NCBI RefSeq assembly: GCF_024692365.1
Contig: NZ_JAILMR010000006.1
Span: forward strand, 1 to 64,000
Direction of reading: 5' to 3'
Length of the DNA stretch: 64,000 nt
Origin: Ruminococcus sp.
GTDB lineage: Bacteria; Bacillota; Clostridia; Oscillospirales; Ruminococcaceae
Shown: positions 61,083-64,000 of the stretch, piece by piece
How positions within the stretch are numbered: the first letter of the stretch is position 1
How the letters are laid out: every line of letters begins with the position of its first letter
Position numbers and translations under genes: made by a program
Notes under the pieces: model-generated
The model's input: the letters and a program-made list of their open reading frames with translations, nothing else
What the model was told of the DNA's origin: nothing
Database searches by the model: none

Positions 61083-61985
61083 TCAATATTCATGTGATCT
61101 GGATTTTGCAGCACGGATACGGAAAATGTGTATTATCTGTGCAAAAACTATCAGGACTAATCCCAGCGCAACAAGTATGCTGTTGACAAGGATAAGCTTG
61201 TCGAGAACGCCGTAGATAGCGCCTGTGATAGCATAGTAAATGCTTTGGTCTTCCATGAACAGTCCGTCGAAATAGCCTGTGAACCGTAAGTAAAGGCAGG
61301 GTATCAGGAATACGCCGCCGCAGGCGAAAAATATCGTGCCGAACCAGTAGGGCATATCGAAGGGGTGGTGGCGGTCGATGTATATCATCAGACCGATCAG
61401 GATAATAAATGCTGCAAATACTATGCTGATAGCTGTGCTGAGTTCGGGAACTAACCTTTTGAGTACCGATACGTTTGAACCGGTTGCCAGCTGTTTGAAC
61501 ATATAGATATCGAAAGATGAATTGACTTTCTTTTCAGATACCGTGATAGTATTTTCCAGATCGGCATAATACTGTTTGTCCTTCTCGATGCTGCGCTCTT
61601 CGGCATCTTTTTCTACAAACTCGATAACATCGTTCTCGTATTTCGTGAAATCGTAATCGACCTCGGGCTTCGCGAGAGATCTGCCGAACATATATTCAAG
61701 GGAACTTCTTGCTAGTTTTTTAGCAGTTAAGGAAACATTTTCTTCTGTAAAGCTTTTGGTGTAGACCTCTTTCGGTATAAACGTAGCGTCCGAAAAATGG
61801 TCGAAATAATCATTGATTTCGTTATAAAGGGCTTTATCTGCGCCGCTGTCGCTGATATTCCACACGTAATAACTGGTATTGAACACCATTGTACTGCAGA
61901 AGATAAGGGCTTCTGCCAGAACCGCAAACAGGCTTGCGAAGATGGCTAAGGTCAGCATAGGTCGATAGTGATATAGTTTTTTCAT
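61083..61985 (-). CDS. DUF1461/TIGR01906-like membrane protein
   Basis: 300 residues starting MKKLYHYRPMLTL; the ATG overlaps the sortase stop (ATGA). Four or five membrane segments frame an extracytoplasmic region of about 130 residues (YNEINDYFDHFSDATFIPKEVYTKSF, then YENDVIEFVEKDAEER). The arrangement and the pattern fit the Gram-positive TIGR01906 integral membrane family, which often accompanies envelope genes. Role here: probably to assist the sortase or its substrate. Unproven. Confidence 0.7.
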   Translation of the reverse strand: MKKLYHYRPMLTLAIFASLFAVLAEALIFCSTMVFNTSYYVWNISDSGADKALYNEINDYFDHFSDATFIPKEVYTKSFTEENVSLTAKKLARSSLEYMFGRSLAKPEVDYDFTKYENDVIEFVEKDAEERSIEKDKQYYADLENTITVSEKKVNSSFDIYMFKQLATGSNVSVLKRLVPELSTAISIVFAAFIILIGLMIYIDRHHPFDMPYWFGTIFFACGGVFLIPCLYLRFTGYFDGLFMEDQSIYYAITGAIYGVLDKLILVNSILVALGLVLIVFAQIIHIFRIRAAKSRSHEY

Positions 61986-62728
61986 TCCTTTGTTTCGACC
62001 TCTTTCCATTCTATATCTTCAAGCTTGCAAATGAAAGCCAGACGGTACTGTGACATACCGAGTCTGCCGTCGTTCCAGCAGGTATACATAGTCAGCCTGT
62101 CATCATCGGTGGGGTAGACATAGGTATAATCCGTTTCTTTGAAAACGACTCTTTCATTGATAATGTAAGTACATTTGCAGTAAGAGGTTTCAAGGGTGAC
62201 AACGTCGCCTATCTCGCACTTTGGCAGATTATAGAAATATGTGTGGTTATGACCTGCAATAACGACGTTGCCGGGTCTGCCGATAAATACAGAACCGTTA
62301 TACCAGCCTGCGCCTTTTTCGAGTATATCGCCGCTCTGACCGCTGTAAACGGGGACTTTTTTAAGACCTGCGGCTTCGCAGTTCAGTTCGGCATAATAAT
62401 CGCCGTAATATGGGTAGACTATGGTATGGGTCTCCTGCTTGCCATTTACTTCGACCTCGACCTCTTTGATCTGTTCGGGGGCATTGTCATCGCGGTATTT
62501 ATTGATGGTACGGAGATTTTTTACATCCATCGGCGTAGCACCGAAAGCTGTATCTAAGGTGGGTTTAAGCTCCTTAAATGGTTTAAATAATGCAAGAACA
62601 GCTGTGCTGCACAATAAAACTAATATCAAAAAGGGTGTGAGAACATAAGTGACTGTCCTCAACACCCGTGATGACGAAGTTTTATTTTTATGAGCGTGCT
62701 GTTCCGTTTTCTTTACGGCATCACTCAT
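61982..62728 (-). CDS. Sortase, probably class D-like
   Basis: 248 residues. One N-terminal membrane segment (about 25-48), then the sortase domain: VYSGQSGDILEKGAGWYNGSVFIGRPG, catalytic H160 in VVIAGHNHTYFYNL, C217 in TMYTCWNDG and R229 in QYRLAFI. The Cys neighbourhood differs from the LSTC of the two pilus sortases, so it is a separate enzyme class, nearer D. The gene immediately before it encodes a wall-type protein, presumably its substrate. Confidence 0.88.
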   Translation of the reverse strand: MSDAVKKTEQHAHKNKTSSSRVLRTVTYVLTPFLILVLLCSTAVLALFKPFKELKPTLDTAFGATPMDVKNLRTINKYRDDNAPEQIKEVEVEVNGKQETHTIVYPYYGDYYAELNCEAAGLKKVPVYSGQSGDILEKGAGWYNGSVFIGRPGNVVIAGHNHTYFYNLPKCEIGDVVTLETSYCKCTYIINERVVFKETDYTYVYPTDDDRLTMYTCWNDGRLGMSQYRLAFICKLEDIEWKEVETKE

Positions 62729-62756
62729 GATAATTCACTCCGAAATATGTTTTTGA

Positions 62757-63422
62757 TTAAGCTCTGTTCTTCTTAGCAACTACGAACACGCCGAAGCCAG
62801 CCATTGCAAGAGTAACTGCTGCTGCAGCTGCTGCCGCATTGGAAGTCTTGGTCTCGCCTGCACCTGTGGAAGCAACAGGATTGTCGCTCTTGATAGTAGT
62901 GCCGCCGCCGTTGTTGTTATTGTTGTTAGTGCTGCCGCTGCCGGAATTGGTGCCGCTGCTGTTGCTGCTGTCGTGATCGTGCTGAGCTGCAACTGCGAAG
63001 TGAGCGTCGTCAACCTTAGTGATGGTTACTACAACGTTGTGCTTCTTACCGAGGTTGATCAGGTCATTCTGGATAGCCTTTTTCTCTTCCTCAGTCCACT
63101 CCTTACCGATCAGGATCTTTTCGCTTTCGCTCAGATCTGCGGGAGCCTTAGCAAACTTTTCCTTAGCGCCGCCCTTGCAGTAAGGTGCAACGTAAGTATC
63201 TCTGATATTGTTCAGATCAGCGATCATATCATCATACTCATCGCTGGTGAAGCAATCCTTGTGTACCTGCAGGAAGTTATCCAGCTCCTGAACGTTGTTG
63301 GACTGAACGCCTGCGGACTTTGCTGCGTTAACTGCATCTTCATATGTTGTAGCAAATGCAGAAACGGACATTGAAGCTGCGATAACTGCAGCTGCTGCAA
63401 ATGCAGAGATCTTCTTGATCAT
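62757..63422 (-). CDS. Secreted sortase substrate with NPVASTG-like signal
   Basis: 221 residues starting MIKKISAFAAAAVIAA; GGAGG lies before this ATG. Signal peptide to about residue 25 (SVSAFATT), a helical Ala/Glu-rich domain to about 140, then a His-Asp/Ser/Asn/Gly linker (HDHDSSNSSG, NNNNNNGGG) and a sorting signal-like end: NPVASTGAGE, Ala-rich membrane segment, KKNRA. The motif is not LPXTG but fits its position. Its stop is 28 bases before the class D-like sortase, so the two probably make an enzyme-substrate pair. Confidence 0.8.
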   Translation of the reverse strand: MIKKISAFAAAAVIAASMSVSAFATTYEDAVNAAKSAGVQSNNVQELDNFLQVHKDCFTSDEYDDMIADLNNIRDTYVAPYCKGGAKEKFAKAPADLSESEKILIGKEWTEEEKKAIQNDLINLGKKHNVVVTITKVDDAHFAVAAQHDHDSSNSSGTNSGSGSTNNNNNNGGGTTIKSDNPVASTGAGETKTSNAAAAAAAVTLAMAGFGVFVVAKKNRA

Positions 63423-63627
63423 GTTAATTTCCTCCAAACTCAAATTTTAGATTATAGACATAGCCTAAACTATTCCCTCTTTGACATTATTTATGATAGC
63501 ATAAATCGTTTAAAATTTCAAGGGCATATATACAACTTTGTTTAAAACCTACAACTTTTTTTGTTATATCCGTACAGGATGTGCATAATATATAATTAAC
63601 ATTGGTTCATATTACATTCATGTTATG

Positions 63628-64000
63628 TTAGAAATCCTCTGACGTGGAGAAAGGCGCCATTGGTATGCCGTTTTTACCGAAGACGGTCACGTCGCCGTAA
63701 TTTGTCCAGTTGTATCTCACGGCTTTCGGTGAGGGGACTTTTTCTGACCATACAAGGGCTTTTCCGCCGCCTATGGCTGCCTGTGCGGGGAAGAATTCTC
63801 CGTCTTCGCCTGCTATCTCGAAGCCCTTTATGGTACCCTTGACTTTGAAACCGTTTTCGGAGTGTGAGAACTTCACCTCGGCTTTGCCGTCTTTGAAGAT
63901 ACAGCTCTCGTAGATAGGTCCGAAAGCGTCAACGTCCATGCCGTAGACAAGCTTTTCGGCTTGCAGGCAGAGTCTTTCGCCCACGGGGAGCTTATCCTTG
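63628..64000 (-). CDS. Sialate O-acetylesterase-like enzyme, 3' end only
   Basis: The last 123 codons of a minus-strand gene that continues past the right edge. The visible part matches the C-terminal end of sialic acid/acetyl-xylan esterases: LPVGERLCLQAEKLVYG, a beta-rich region KVKGTIKGFEIAGEDGEFFPAQA, and the diagnostic AVRYNWTNYGDVTVFGKNG, IPMAPFSTSEDF. The catalytic Ser and His lie outside the window. It would remove acetyl groups from host or plant glycans. Confidence 0.8.
   Translation of the reverse strand, partial: KDKLPVGERLCLQAEKLVYGMDVDAFGPIYESCIFKDGKAEVKFSHSENGFKVKGTIKGFEIAGEDGEFFPAQAAIGGGKALVWSEKVPSPKAVRYNWTNYGDVTVFGKNGIPMAPFSTSEDF

Noticed and set aside
1..64000. rRNA or tRNA genes
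   Set aside because: No cloverleaf with TTC-A-A/CCA-type features or rRNA sequence was noticed on either strand; a tRNA scan would settle this.

Overview
The window looks like chromosome from a Gram-positive clostridial gut bacterium, most likely a Ruminococcus (this is inferred, not proven). The grounds are strong GGAGG ribosome binding sites, TTGACA/TATAAT promoters, several GTG and TTG starts, three sortases with sortase-type surface proteins, secreted GH5- and GH26-like glycosidases, an esterase, and a SpeA/SpeD/SpeE/SpeB polyamine set.

Layout. Positions 1-2900 hold a minus-strand string ending in the start of a possible DinB-like gene, two paralogous membrane proteins and an isoprenylcysteine-methyltransferase-like protein. 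Positions 3.4-12.6 kb carry the polyamine pathway on the minus strand (speD, speA, speE, speB), interrupted by five related single-pass membrane proteins, a GNAT acetyltransferase, a small membrane protein and a pentapeptide-repeat protein. Positions 13.5-18.6 kb hold a TTG-start hypothetical gene, an ABC-F ATPase, a GH5-like lipoprotein and a double-GNAT protein. Positions 18.9-28.2 kb are a compact phage head/packaging and lysis cassette (small and large terminase, portal, protease, capsid, connector-like genes, a hub-like gene, GH25 lysozyme) with no visible integrase, repressor, replication or tape-measure gene.

Positions 28.3-37.5 kb are ordinary accessory genes: a WG-repeat lipoprotein, a P-loop kinase, an ATP-grasp protein, an XRE/S24-like regulator, an Hpt protein, and coaX beside an ECF transporter S component that probably imports pantothenate. 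Positions 37.8-50.9 kb form a surface-pilus locus: a LytS-type histidine kinase and response regulator, a 2101-residue InlB-repeat adhesin, a SipA-like pseudo-signal-peptidase, two class-B-type sortases and a shaft pilin. Positions 51-56.5 kb hold a divergent PAP2 protein, a CwlD-like amidase, a beta-lactamase-fold lipoprotein and a GH26-like enzyme. Positions 56.6-61 kb are five tandem membrane-anchored leucine-rich-repeat paralogues. The last 3 kb contain a sortase-substrate, sortase and DUF1461-like operon and the 3' end of a sialate O-acetylesterase-like gene.

The most unusual feature is a family of interspersed non-coding elements (3.0, 12.8, 24.2 and 52.2 kb, with a fragment near 37.5 kb). 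Each full copy consists of two inverted half-units made of several hairpins. Between copies the hairpin loops stay the same while the stems change on both sides and still pair. Such compensatory change implies that the folded structure is kept by selection. One copy sits inside the phage cassette, immediately after the capsid gene.
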